Below are positions 33,519 through 43,608 of a DNA stretch of 64,000 nt, piece after piece. Position numbers and translations under genes: made by a program. Location: NCBI RefSeq assembly GCF_020715565.1, contig NZ_CP085839.1:744001-808000 (forward strand), read 5' to 3'. The notes under the pieces are model-generated. The model was not told the DNA's origin and did not search any database. It saw only the letters and a program-made list of their open reading frames with translations. The number at the start of each line of letters is the position of its first letter. Within the stretch, counting starts at the first letter, position 1. This stretch comes from Nocardioides sp. Kera G14. GTDB taxonomy: Bacteria; Actinomycetota; Actinomycetes; Propionibacteriales; Nocardioidaceae.

Positions 33519-35144
33519 GTGATCTTCAAGGGCGGCACCACCGACATCGGGGAGCGCATCGACGGCTTGGCGACGGCGGTCTCGGCCGCAGAGGGCCGCC
33601 TCCCCGCCGACGTCACCGATGAGGCCCAGGCGGTCGTCGACCGCGCCAGCAGCCGGCTCAAGCTCTCCGCCGACCACACCGTCGTCGGCATCGCCGGTGC
33701 CACAGGCTCCGGCAAGTCCTCGACCTTCAACGCCCTGACCGGCTTGGAGCTCTCGGCCGTCGGCGTACGCCGGCCGACGACCTCGTGGGCGACCGCCTGT
33801 GTCTGGGGACACCAGGGCGCACGCGAGCTTCTCGAGTGGCTCGGCATCCCCGAGCGTCACCAGACCACCCGCGACTCGATGCTCGACACCCGCCGCGAGA
33901 GCAATGAGCTCGACGGCGTCGTCCTGCTGGACCTGCCCGACCACGACTCGACCGAGGTCGCCCACCACCTCGAGGTCGACCGTCTCGTCGTCCTCGCCGA
34001 CATGCTCGTGTGGGTCCTCGACCCGCAGAAGTACGCCGACGCGGCGATCCACGACCGCTACCTGCAACCGCTCCGGTCGCACTCGGACATCATGGTCGTG
34101 GTGCTCAACCACATCGACGAAGTGCCCGAGGAGCGGCGCGAGTCGATGCTCGCCGACGTACGCCGGCTGCTCGACGCCGACGGGCTGCCGGATGTCCCGG
34201 TCTACGGCGTCTCGGCGAAGTTCGGCTGGGGCGTCGACGAGCTCCGCACCGAGATCGCGCGCCGGGTTGCCGACAAGAAGACGACCCGGTCCCGCCTCGA
34301 GGCCGACCTCCGGGGCGCGGCGATGAAGCTCGAGGAGGTCTCCGGGGAGGCCAAGCCGCGCTCGCTCTCGCCTGCCCGGATCGAGGCGCTCGACGACGCG
34401 CTCGCCGAGTCGGCCGGTGTCCCCACCATCGTCGACGCGGTCCAGCGTGCGACCCGGGTCCGCGCCAACCGCGCGACCGGGTGGCCGCTCATCTCCTGGG
34501 TCTCGGCGCTCAAGCCCGACCCGCTCAAGCGCCTCCACCTCGACCTCGGCTCCGCCGGGCGTGAGCTCACCGGCAACGCCCGCACGTCCGTGCCGGCACC
34601 GACGGCCGTGCAGCGCGCACGTGTCGACACCGAGGTGCGGGCGCTCGCCGACGATGCCGGCGCAGGCCTCGGTGCGCCGTGGCAGGAGTCCATCCGTCGC
34701 GCCTCGGTCGCCCACATCGACGACCTCGGTGACGGCCTCGATGCCGCTGTGGGGAAGGTCGACCTCGGTGCCGACAAGCTGCCCGTCTGGGCCGGTCTCG
34801 TCCGTGTCGTGCAGTGGCTGCTGATTCTCGCCGCGCTCGGTGGGCTGGGGTGGACGGTCGCCGCCTTCGTCAGCGGGGGACTCGACGACGACTCGATCCC
34901 GCACGTCGCCGGTGTCGCGCTGCCGCTCGTGCTGTTGATCGGTGGCGTCGGGCTCGGCATCGTCTTCGCGCTCGTCTGCCGGATCCTCGTCGCGGGCACG
35001 GCGCGGAGCCGGGCCGCGCGCGCGGACGAGCGTCTTCGGGAGGCCGTCTCGTCGGTGGCGCACGAGCTGATCGTCGTGCCGGTCGAGGCCGAGCTGTCGG
35101 CGTACTCGACGGTGCGCGCGGGCCTCAGCCGCGCGCTCTCCTGA
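33519..35144 (+). CDS. Dynamin-like GTPase, second of a pair
   Basis: The 541-aa protein has a complete G domain: GATGSGKSS at 60-68, RRPTTSWA as switch I, DLPD at 138-141, NHID at 197-200 for guanine recognition and GVSAKFG as G5. A helical region follows, then two strong membrane helices (about 425-450 and 465-490: WLLILAALGGLGWTVAAF and VALPLVLLIGGVGLGIVFAL) and a basic helical tail. Unlike its partner the G4 motif is intact, so the two may be an active/degenerate heteropair. The start is discussed under its hexamer. Roles in septation or membrane repair are suggested only by analogy. Confidence 0.78.
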   Translation: MIFKGGTTDIGERIDGLATAVSAAEGRLPADVTDEAQAVVDRASSRLKLSADHTVVGIAGATGSGKSSTFNALTGLELSAVGVRRPTTSWATACVWGHQGARELLEWLGIPERHQTTRDSMLDTRRESNELDGVVLLDLPDHDSTEVAHHLEVDRLVVLADMLVWVLDPQKYADAAIHDRYLQPLRSHSDIMVVVLNHIDEVPEERRESMLADVRRLLDADGLPDVPVYGVSAKFGWGVDELRTEIARRVADKKTTRSRLEADLRGAAMKLEEVSGEAKPRSLSPARIEALDDALAESAGVPTIVDAVQRATRVRANRATGWPLISWVSALKPDPLKRLHLDLGSAGRELTGNARTSVPAPTAVQRARVDTEVRALADDAGAGLGAPWQESIRRASVAHIDDLGDGLDAAVGKVDLGADKLPVWAGLVRVVQWLLILAALGGLGWTVAAFVSGGLDDDSIPHVAGVALPLVLLIGGVGLGIVFALVCRILVAGTARSRAARADERLREAVSSVAHELIVVPVEAELSAYSTVRAGLSRALS

Positions 35145-35162
35145 CGCCTCACTCCTGTCACA

Positions 35163-35176
35163 CCAGAGGCCTCTGG
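35163..35176. repeat. 14-bp perfect palindrome
   Basis: CCAGAGGCCTCTGG in the 159-bp gap between the GTPase and ssb genes. With no loop it is a better operator candidate than a terminator; a weaker GC hairpin (CCCGGG repeats) follows. Confidence 0.5.
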
Positions 35177-35303
35177 GCCTCCCGGGTCGTCTCCCGGGGC
35201 CGGTGTCTCCACAGTCCCAGCGCTGATGCAGCTGCCCCGTCGGTCGTGCTGGACAGGCTCGTGGTCGAGCGGGCCGCCCGGCTCGCACCGATCAGGAGGA
35301 ACG

Positions 35304-35783
35304 ATGAACGACACCACCATCCAGGTGCGCGGGTACGTCGGCGGGGACGTCGTCGTGCGCGCCGTCGGTGACACCCACGTCGCCAACTTCAGGCTCGCCT
35401 CGACGCCGCGCATCTACAACCGCGCCACGGGGGAGTGGGGCGACGGCCCGACGCAGTGGTACTCCATCACCGCGTGGCACCAGACGGGCCTCAACGCCGC
35501 CAGGTCCCTGCGCAAGGGTCACCCGGTCTTCGTCGGTGGCCGCCTCACCGTCAAGGAGTGGGCGGACCAGAACGGTGTCCTGCGCACGACGCTGGAGGTC
35601 GAGGCGGACTCGGTCGGTCACGACCTCAAGCGCGGCAGCACCATCTTCGTCCGCAACGAACGGCCCCAGCAGGCCGAGCGCGACGCCGAGGACACGGCAG
35701 CCGAGGTCGCCGAGCAGACGGTCGAGCTCGACGTCGTCACGGAGGACGACCCGGTGCGTGACTGGCGGGAGCGCGCCGCCTGA
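35304..35783 (+). CDS. ssb: Single-stranded DNA-binding protein
   Basis: The 159-aa OB-fold protein has NFRLASTPRIYNRATGEW near 34-51, the WYSITAW strand, GHPVFVGGRLTVKEW and the EVEADSVGHDL strand, all typical of SSB N-terminal domains. The C-terminal 40 residues are acidic (EDTAAEVAEQTVELDVVTED), but the tail ends RDWRERAA, without the DDxPF tip that recruits partner proteins in replicative SSB. It is therefore probably a second SSB paralogue rather than the main one. AGGAGGA sits 4 nt before the ATG, one of the best Shine-Dalgarno sites in the window. Confidence 0.9.
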   Translation: MNDTTIQVRGYVGGDVVVRAVGDTHVANFRLASTPRIYNRATGEWGDGPTQWYSITAWHQTGLNAARSLRKGHPVFVGGRLTVKEWADQNGVLRTTLEVEADSVGHDLKRGSTIFVRNERPQQAERDAEDTAAEVAEQTVELDVVTEDDPVRDWRERAA

Positions 35784-35818
35784 GGTGGCGCGGGGGCGTG
35801 TCGCCATGCGGTCCCCAT

Positions 35819-35843
35819 ATAGTCTAGTGACTTAGTAGGCTAT
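35819..35843. promoter_or_regulatory. Dyad-symmetric candidate operator before the dioxygenase gene
   Basis: ATAGTCTA (35819-35826) and TAGGCTAT (35836-35843) are inverted copies with one mismatch around 9 bp, in the only AT-rich stretch of the area. The right arm abuts the -10-like TATGGT. Confidence 0.5.
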
Positions 35844-35846
35844 GGT
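35841..35846 (+). promoter_or_regulatory. -10-like element for the dioxygenase gene
   Basis: TATGGT, 6 nt before the ATG at 35853, overlapping the right arm of the dyad. Confidence 0.5.
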
Positions 35847-35852
35847 GATCGC

Positions 35853-36374
35853 ATGGCCACTCCTGCAACCACCCTCTCGCTCGCCGAGCTTGCCGGTGTC
35901 ACGCGTGCCTTCGCCGAGCGCGTCCAAGCGGGGGAGTTCGCCGTGGAGGAGTGTGCCGACGAGCGCTGGCACGTGCGCATCCACGCCGACGACCAGGTGG
36001 ATGTGTGGCTGATCAGCTGGACGACCGACCAGGGCACCGAGCTCCACGACCACGGCGGCTCGGCGGGCGCCTTCACGGTGGTCGACGGCACCCTGACCGA
36101 GTCCGTGTGGGCACGTGGCCGTTTCGGGGCGACCGGAGAGCTGACCGACCTGCACCGCTCCGCGGGAGAGACGGTGACCTTCGGGACGCACTACGTTCAT
36201 GACGTGCGCAACACCGACATCCCGGTGGCCGTGAGTGTCCATGCCTACTCGCCGCCGCTCAGGCTGATGCATTACTACGACTACAGCGCCGGAGTCCTCG
36301 TCGAGCGAGCCTCGCAGTGGACCGAGGACCCCGAGGCACCGTCCCCGGATCGGCCCGACCGGATCGCCTCGTGA
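35853..36374 (+). CDS. Cysteine-dioxygenase-family thiol dioxygenase
   Basis: The 173-aa cupin has the Fe(II) triad of the cysteine dioxygenase family: His65 and His67 in ELHDHGGSAGAF and His116 in THYVHDV, plus the Tyr of HAYSPPL that faces the iron in CDO. Family members oxidise cysteine, 3-mercaptopropionate or related thiols to sulfinates. The Cys that crosslinks to Tyr in mammalian CDO is not at the expected place (GGSAGAF has Gly), as in most bacterial forms. It is first in a tight six-gene unit with a rhodanese and an OpuC-type importer. Substrate unknown. Confidence 0.85.
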   Translation: MATPATTLSLAELAGVTRAFAERVQAGEFAVEECADERWHVRIHADDQVDVWLISWTTDQGTELHDHGGSAGAFTVVDGTLTESVWARGRFGATGELTDLHRSAGETVTFGTHYVHDVRNTDIPVAVSVHAYSPPLRLMHYYDYSAGVLVERASQWTEDPEAPSPDRPDRIAS

Positions 36375-36784
36375 TCCATGCGAGCGTCGATGCGATGCTC
36401 GCGACTGCACGGCAGGGGCTGACCCGGCTCTCTCCGCAGCAGGCGGCCGACGCGGTTGCGGCGGGCGCCCTCATCGTCGACATCCGGCCCGCGTGGCAGC
36501 GGGAGGCCGATGAGGAGATCCCCGGCTCCCTCATCGTCGAGCGCAACCACCTGGAGTGGCGGCTCCATCCCGGCTCCGGCGCCAGCCTGCCGCAGGCCCG
36601 GCCCGGCCAGCAGTGGATCGTCGTGTGCACAGAGGGCTACACCTCCTCGCTCGCCGCCCGCTCCCTGCTCGACCTCGGGCTCGACGCCGCCGACATCGAC
36701 GGCGGAATCGTGGCGTGGAAGGCCGCCGGCCTGCCAGTCTGTACCGGACCCTCCGCCATCGAGTCGATCGTCGCCGGGAGCTGA
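36371..36784 (+). CDS. Rhodanese-domain protein
   Basis: The 137-aa protein is a single rhodanese domain with active-site loop VVCTEGYTSSLAA (Cys86), which would carry a persulfide and transfer sulfur to cyanide or other acceptors. VDIRPAWQREADEEIPGSLI is the conserved CH2A-like segment. Its GTG overlaps the dioxygenase TGA (GTGA), so both are made together; sulfur removal from the same compound is a reasonable guess. The following ABC ATPase starts 6 bp later. Confidence 0.85.
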   Translation: MIHASVDAMLATARQGLTRLSPQQAADAVAAGALIVDIRPAWQREADEEIPGSLIVERNHLEWRLHPGSGASLPQARPGQQWIVVCTEGYTSSLAARSLLDLGLDAADIDGGIVAWKAAGLPVCTGPSAIESIVAGS

Positions 36785-36790
36785 ACTGAC

Positions 36791-37603
36791 ATGGGCATCG
36801 AGTTCCAGGCCGTCGGGAAGTCCTACCCCGACGGCACCCGTGCCGTCGGTGACTTCTCGCTGGTGATCCCCTCGCGCACCACCACCGTCTTGGTCGGCTC
36901 CTCGGGCTGTGGCAAGACCACCCTGCTGCGGATGATCAACCGGATGGTCGAGCCGACCTCCGGGCAGGTCCTCATCGACGACGTCGACGTCTCGACCCGG
37001 GAGCCCGTGGAGCTGCGGAGGAGCATTGGCTACGTGATGCAGCACGCCGGGCTGCTCCCGCACCGGCGCGTGATCGACAACGTCGCGACGCCACTCCGGC
37101 TGGGCGGCGTACCGAGAGCGGAGGCGCGGGAGCGGGCGCGGGCCGCACTGGAGCGGGTTGGGCTCGCGGCCGAGCACGACCGGAAGTACCCCGCGCAGCT
37201 CTCCGGCGGACAGCAGCAGCGCGTCGGTGTCGCACGCGGACTCGTCACCGACCCCAACATCCTGCTCATGGACGAGCCGTTCGGCGCCGTCGACCCGATC
37301 GTCCGTGATGACCTCCAGCGCCAGTTGCGGGTCCTGCAGGGCGAGCTCGGCAAGACCATCGTCTTCGTCACCCACGACATCGACGAGGCGCTCTTCCTCG
37401 GTGACCAGATCGTCATCCTGCGCACGGGCGGCGAGGTCGCCCAGGTGGGAACGCCTGCCGAGATCCTCGCCGAGCCGGCCGACGACTTCGTCCGCAGCTT
37501 CGTCGGTCTCGACAAGGCCAAGCGGCGGTTGCGGGTCGAGCAGATCGACGGCCGCCAAGCGGTCATCGACGAGGACGGCCGCGTCACCGGGCTCCTGACA
37601 TGA
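36791..37603 (+). CDS. OpuCA/ProV-type ABC transporter ATPase
   Basis: The 270-aa ATPase energises uptake of quaternary amines in this family. Walker A GSSGCGKTT is at 36-44, the Q loop is YVMQHAGLLPH, the signature is LSGGQQQRVG and Walker B is ILLMDEPFGAVD. It lacks the C-terminal CBS pair of the osmosensing OpuA/OpuC ATPases (usual length 370-400), so direct ionic-strength gating is unlikely. It is followed by two permeases and a binding lipoprotein, making the importer complete. Confidence 0.9.
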   Translation: MGIEFQAVGKSYPDGTRAVGDFSLVIPSRTTTVLVGSSGCGKTTLLRMINRMVEPTSGQVLIDDVDVSTREPVELRRSIGYVMQHAGLLPHRRVIDNVATPLRLGGVPRAEARERARAALERVGLAAEHDRKYPAQLSGGQQQRVGVARGLVTDPNILLMDEPFGAVDPIVRDDLQRQLRVLQGELGKTIVFVTHDIDEALFLGDQIVILRTGGEVAQVGTPAEILAEPADDFVRSFVGLDKAKRRLRVEQIDGRQAVIDEDGRVTGLLT

Positions 37604-37610
37604 GTCGGCC

Positions 37611-38252
37611 GTGAGCTGGCTCTGGGCCAACCACGGCAGGATCCTCGACCTGACCTGGCAGCATCTCGTCCTCAGCATCGTCCCGGTCGTCCTGGGGCTG
37701 CTGCTCGCGATCCCCCTGGGATGGTGGGCCTTCAGCTCCCGCCGCCTCCGCACCCTCATCGTGGGACTGGCCGGTGTGCTCTACACGCTGCCGTCGCTGC
37801 CACTGCTGATCATCCTGCCCGGCCTGCTGGGCACGAGCTTCCTCGATCCGATCAACGTCGTCGTCGTACTCACGCTCTACGCCGTGGCACTCTTCGCGCG
37901 GATCGTCACCGATGCCTTCGACCAGGTGGGTCCGCAGATCCGTGACGCCGTCCGCGCGACGGGCTTCTCCGGATGGCAACGCTTCATCTCCGTCGAGCTG
38001 CCGTTGGCCGGACCGGTCATCCTCGCCGGCGTCCGCGTCGTCTCCGTCGGCACCGTCAGCCTCGTCACCGTGGGGGCGATCATCGGTGTCAGCAATCTGG
38101 GGTCACTCTTCACCGAGGGCTTCCAACGGAACTTCCGGACCGAGATCCTCATCGGCGTCGCGGCCGTCGTCCTGCTCGCGCTCGTGCTCGACGTCGTGTG
38201 GGTGCTGATCGGTCGGCTGCTGATGCCCTGGACCCGGGTCGTGCACGGGTGA
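37611..38252 (+). CDS. OpuC-type ABC transporter permease (first)
   Basis: The 213-aa permease has six hydrophobic segments and the coupling EAA loop ATGFSGWQRFISVELPLAGP near 120-140. SNLGSLFTEGF after it is typical of OpuCB/OpuCD. The GTG start is 7 bp after the ATPase stop. Its stop overlaps the second permease start (GTGA). It would form a heterodimeric channel with that protein. Confidence 0.88.
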   Translation: MSWLWANHGRILDLTWQHLVLSIVPVVLGLLLAIPLGWWAFSSRRLRTLIVGLAGVLYTLPSLPLLIILPGLLGTSFLDPINVVVVLTLYAVALFARIVTDAFDQVGPQIRDAVRATGFSGWQRFISVELPLAGPVILAGVRVVSVGTVSLVTVGAIIGVSNLGSLFTEGFQRNFRTEILIGVAAVVLLALVLDVVWVLIGRLLMPWTRVVHG

Positions 38253-38899
38253 GCGTCTTCAGCGAAGCCTTCGACTGGCTCACCGACTCGGCCCACTGGC
38301 AGGGCGACGACGGTGTCACGCATCGCCTGCTGCAGCACCTCGGCTACACCGGGCTGACGGTGGTCATCGCCGCCGCGATCGCCATTCCGATCGGGCTCTG
38401 GATCGGCCACACCGGCAGGCTGCGCTGGCTCGCGGTGGGCCTCAGTGGAGCACTCCGCGCGCTGCCCACCCTCGGCCTGCTCACGCTGGTGGTGCTCTGG
38501 CGCGGGATCGGCCTGACCGCCCCGTTGATCACCCTCGTCGTGCTCGCCGTCCCGCCCCTCCTCGCCGGTGCGTACGCCGGCCTGGAATCGATCGACCGGC
38601 GCACGGTCGACGCGGCGCGCGCGATCGGCATGACCGAGTGGCAGATCCTCATCCGCGTGGAGGTCCCGCTGGCCGCGGGGCTCATCGTCGCCGGGCTGCG
38701 TTCGGCGACGCTGCAGGTGATCGCCACCGCCACCATTGCGGCCTACATCGGACTCGGTGGGCTCGGCCGCTTCCTCATCGACGGCGTGGCGGTGCGGGAC
38801 TATCCGCAGACGCTTGCGGGTTCCCTCGTCGTCGTGGTCACCGCTCTTGTCGTCGACGCCGTCTTCGCCGGAGCCCAGAAGTTAGCCACACCCAGATAG
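38249..38899 (+). CDS. OpuC-type ABC transporter permease (second)
   Basis: The 216-aa permease has six helices and the EAA loop AIGMTEWQILIRVEVPLAAG near 130-150, then YIGLGGLGRFLIDG. The GTG at 38249 overlaps the stop of the first permease; upstream in-frame sequence is antisense-like. Together the two proteins form the membrane channel of the importer. Confidence 0.88.
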   Translation: MSVFSEAFDWLTDSAHWQGDDGVTHRLLQHLGYTGLTVVIAAAIAIPIGLWIGHTGRLRWLAVGLSGALRALPTLGLLTLVVLWRGIGLTAPLITLVVLAVPPLLAGAYAGLESIDRRTVDAARAIGMTEWQILIRVEVPLAAGLIVAGLRSATLQVIATATIAAYIGLGGLGRFLIDGVAVRDYPQTLAGSLVVVVTALVVDAVFAGAQKLATPR

Positions 38900-38913
38900 A
38901 AGGTTGGACACCA

Positions 38914-39837
38914 ATGAAGTTGAACCGCATCACTGCCGGCATCGCCGTCGCCGCCCTCAGCCTCTCGCTCGCCGCCTGCGGTGGGGACCCGACGAAGGCT
39001 GACGACGATTCGGGCAGCAAGGATGCCGGCAGCGGCACGATCGTCGTCGGCTCGGCCGCCTTCGGCGAGAGTGAGATCCTCGCCGAGATCTACGCCCGGG
39101 CCCTCAAGGCCAAGGGGGTCGACGCCTCCACCAAGCTCGACATCGGCCAGCGCGAGGCCTACATCGGCGCGATCAAGGACAACACGATCCAGGTCTTCCC
39201 CGAGTACAGCGGCAACCTGCTGACCTTCCTCAAGGCCGACGCCACCGAGACGTCCTCGGAGGACGTCGTGACCGCGCTCAAGTCCGCGCTGCCCTCCGAC
39301 CTCGAGGTGCTCGAGCCGGCGCCGGGTGAGGACAAGGACTCGCTCAACGTGACCGCGGACTTCGCCTCGAAGAACGGCGTCGCCTCAATCGCCGACCTCG
39401 CCAAGGTGTCGGGCCTCAAGCTCGCGGCCAACCCCGAGTTCAAGACCCGGCCCTACGGCATCCCCGGCCTGGAGAAGACCTACGGCCTCAAGGGGATCAC
39501 GTTCACCGCGATCTCCGACGGCGGTGGCCCGGCCACCCTCAAGGCGCTGACGTCGGGGCAGGTCGACGTGGCCGACATCTACTCCACGACGCCGTCGATC
39601 ACCGAGAACAAGCTGGTCACCCTCGAGGACCCGCAGAACCTCATCGCCGCGCAGAACGTCATCCCGCTGGTCCGCAAGGACGCCGACTCCGACACGGTCA
39701 CCGAGGTGCTCAACGCGGTCTCGGCCAAGCTGACCACGGAGGAGCTGCTCAAGCTCAACACGGCCTTCGCGGCCGACTCCAAGCCGACCGCCGCCGACGT
39801 CGCCTCCCAGTGGCTCAAGGACAACGGCCTCGACTGA
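38914..39837 (+). CDS. Substrate-binding lipoprotein of the OpuC-type importer
   Basis: The 307-aa protein has a lipoprotein signal (LSLSLAAC lipobox, Cys at about 22) and the OpuAC/ProX fold: GSAAFGESEILAEIYARAL near 47-65, DIGQREAYIGAIKDNTIQVF and PEYSGNLL, then DGGGPATLKALTSGQVDVAD. The aromatic box of true glycine-betaine binders cannot be confirmed by eye; several OpuC relatives bind choline, carnitine, bile acids or ergothioneine. AGAAGG is 11 nt before the ATG. Proximity to a thiol dioxygenase and a rhodanese raises a sulfur-containing betaine as ligand. Confidence 0.88.
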   Translation: MKLNRITAGIAVAALSLSLAACGGDPTKADDDSGSKDAGSGTIVVGSAAFGESEILAEIYARALKAKGVDASTKLDIGQREAYIGAIKDNTIQVFPEYSGNLLTFLKADATETSSEDVVTALKSALPSDLEVLEPAPGEDKDSLNVTADFASKNGVASIADLAKVSGLKLAANPEFKTRPYGIPGLEKTYGLKGITFTAISDGGGPATLKALTSGQVDVADIYSTTPSITENKLVTLEDPQNLIAAQNVIPLVRKDADSDTVTEVLNAVSAKLTTEELLKLNTAFAADSKPTAADVASQWLKDNGLD

Positions 39838-39880
39838 CCAGCGTCTGACCCGCGGAATGGGGAGAGGACGTACTCGCCAC

Positions 39881-39886
39881 TAGGCT
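39881..39886 (+). promoter_or_regulatory. -10-like element for ettA
   Basis: TAGGCT, 8 nt before the ATG at 39895. Confidence 0.4.
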
Positions 39887-39894
39887 TTCGTCCC

Positions 39895-41563
<1,669 letters not shown>

Positions 41564-41577
<14 letters not shown>

Positions 41578-42484
41578 TCTCGATCAGCTCGTGCCGGGTG
41601 ACCGGCTCGGGGCGTCCGGCCTTGCACGTCAGGCGTCCGAGCTCTGACTCCGATCGCGTCGTGCGGACCGTCACGCCGTAGGTCGCGCCATGTGCGCTCA
41701 TCGTCGTGGTCGTCAGGTCTCCGTCCACGGTGCGTGACTCGAGCCGGACGGCGTCGATCCCGGTGAGGCCGAGCTCGGCGCGGAGGAACGCCTCGGCCGC
41801 CTGGACGGGCATCGCGTAGGACGACCGACCTCGTAGGTGCTCGGGCGCGAGCTCCCCGCGGAGGTGCGCCTCGGCGACGGCGACTGCCGAGTCAGGCTCG
41901 AGCCGGCCGTAGTAGAGGCCATGGGGAAGCACCACCATGTTGGCCGCGAAGCGGTCCCCGCCGACGTGGGAGACCTCCCAGGTCTGCTCGGGATGGGCCT
42001 CGGACAACGCACGCGCCACCGGGCGTCCGCGCTCGGCGCAGCAGGTGTCGTGGCGACCGTTGGTGCAGACGAGGAAGAGGTCGCGGTCGGGCCCCCTGAC
42101 AGATGGCAGTCCGCTGCTGCCACCGCGTCGGAGGGACTCGAGGTCGACGTCGAGGGCCTCCCGCGGGTCCGCGAGGACACCGCCCTCCAGGCGTGGGGCG
42201 GTGCCGTCGGCGTACGCGGCGAAGACCCGGAGGCCCTCGTCGGTGTCGGGGCGGGAGTGGAAGCGCCGGATCAGCAGGATCTTCGCGCCGAGCTGACCCG
42301 CGCGCTGCCGGAGCGCCGGGCCGAGGCCTTCGGGCAGGCGGGCGTCGAGCAGCGCGGTCACGCCCCACGGCCCGACGTGCTCGAGGAGCAGCCAGATACG
42401 CACGTTCGTCGCGCTGCCGGCGAGTGACTCGGCGCGCTCCAGGCTCGCCGCCGCGCAGCGGAATCCCGCTTCGGCAGCACTCAC
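41564..42484 (-). CDS. Sucrase/ferredoxin-like family protein
   Basis: The 306-aa protein matches the sucrase/ferredoxin-like (thioredoxin-like 2Fe-2S) family: FLVCTNGRHDTCCAERGRPV in the middle, with three Cys in a C-x(8)-CC pattern, then TWEVSHVGGDRFAANMVVLP, the conserved His/Gly/Phe segment. In plants and yeast the fold binds a labile [2Fe-2S] cluster; the bacterial role is unknown. The GTG start overlaps the JmjC stop (GTGA), so it is third in the peptide-oxygenase operon. It could be a redox partner or maturation factor there. That is inference. Confidence 0.75.
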
Positions 42485-43608
42485 GCGATCTCCAGGAGGC
42501 CTTCCCGCACCAGACGGCGACAGAGGACCAGAGTGCTCTCCCCGTCCAGCGGCAGGTCGGCCGGCGTGAACGCCGTGCGGGCGCAGACCTCCTCGACCGC
42601 CGCGCGGATCCGACCGGGGAGGGTCAGGGCGCGATCGCCGAGAAGGAGCTCGATCTGCTCGCCCCCTCCGGCGCTGTCGAGCAGGACACACGGCACCCCG
42701 GCCCGCCGTCTCAGCGCGGTGTCGAGGGCGATCGACTCTCGCCCGAGTACGTCGTGCAGCCCACCGGCCAGCCTCGGCGGACGTGAGGTGAGGAAGCGTC
42801 GGATCTCGGAGTCGACGGCCGTGCTCGCGTCGAGTCGACGTACCTCCTCGGCGAGCTCCTCCAGCCGGGACGCGAGCCCGTCGCGCAGCGACGCGGGGTC
42901 GTCGAGATAGCCGGCCGGAAGGTGCTCCGCGGCGATGCCGCGCAGCGCCGGGGCGACGGCGCGCTCGACCAGACCACGCCAGGTCAGCTGGTTGATGCCG
43001 AGCGTGACGTGGAGCGAGACGGTCTCCTGGGCGCGGGCGGCGTGGGGGGTGCCCGTGGGGAGGTACATCGCGAGGCCCGGCTCCATCAGGACCTCCTCGG
43101 CACCGTCCTCGCCGTGGATCTCCCACTGCTTGGTTCCGGCGGTCTGGAAGACGAAGACGTCATGGCTGTCGGAGTGGACGGCGAAGCCCTGCGAACCCGG
43201 CGGGGTCAGGTAGGCGTTGGCCTGGCACGGGTGGCCCAACTCCAGCTCGAGCGCGGCGACCAGCTCGGCCAACGGCTGGTGATAGCGGTGCAGACCCTGG
43301 AAGACGATCGTCGCGCCCTCATCGAAGAGGGCCAGCGCCTTGCGGGGATCGACGAGGCCGCTCAGGGGTCGTCCGGCGATCGTCGCGCCCTGTCGGGTGA
43401 AGGCGGCGTCGCCCAGCACCGAGCCGTCCTTGGCCACCCGGATGGCAGGTGTTCTGATCGCGGTCGAGGTCAGCAGTCGGTCGGCGTCGTCGAGCGACAG
43501 CAGGCCGACGAGGAGCTCGGGGTCGGTGCGGTGAAGGTGAACGCGTGACGCCCAGACCTTCGCGAGGAAGGTCTGGGCGTCACCGCTCAGCAGATCGAGC
43601 GCGTTCAC
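42481..43608 (-). CDS. JmjC/cupin-type 2-oxoglutarate oxygenase
   Basis: The 375-aa protein resembles the bacterial ribosomal oxygenase (RoxA/YcfD) branch of JmjC enzymes. The Fe(II) triad is His145 and Asp147 in GFAVHSDSHDVFVFQ and His189 in PTGTPHAAR; TKQWEIHG is the usual K-x-W strand. A winged-helix-like C-terminal region (about 300-375) follows. Relatives hydroxylate Arg or His of ribosomal proteins. Here it is fused by GTGA to the gene for a 75-aa Asp/Gly/Thr repeat peptide, which makes that peptide an alternative substrate. The GTG start is set by that overlap. Confidence 0.82.
   Translation of the reverse strand: MNALDLLSGDAQTFLAKVWASRVHLHRTDPELLVGLLSLDDADRLLTSTAIRTPAIRVAKDGSVLGDAAFTRQGATIAGRPLSGLVDPRKALALFDEGATIVFQGLHRYHQPLAELVAALELELGHPCQANAYLTPPGSQGFAVHSDSHDVFVFQTAGTKQWEIHGEDGAEEVLMEPGLAMYLPTGTPHAARAQETVSLHVTLGINQLTWRGLVERAVAPALRGIAAEHLPAGYLDDPASLRDGLASRLEELAEEVRRLDASTAVDSEIRRFLTSRPPRLAGGLHDVLGRESIALDTALRRRAGVPCVLLDSAGGGEQIELLLGDRALTLPGRIRAAVEEVCARTAFTPADLPLDGESTLVLCRRLVREGLLEIA

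Noticed and set aside
32604..35288. 894-aa open frame on the minus strand opposite the GTPases
   Set aside because: Both GTPases have intact G motifs; the mirror frame has none.
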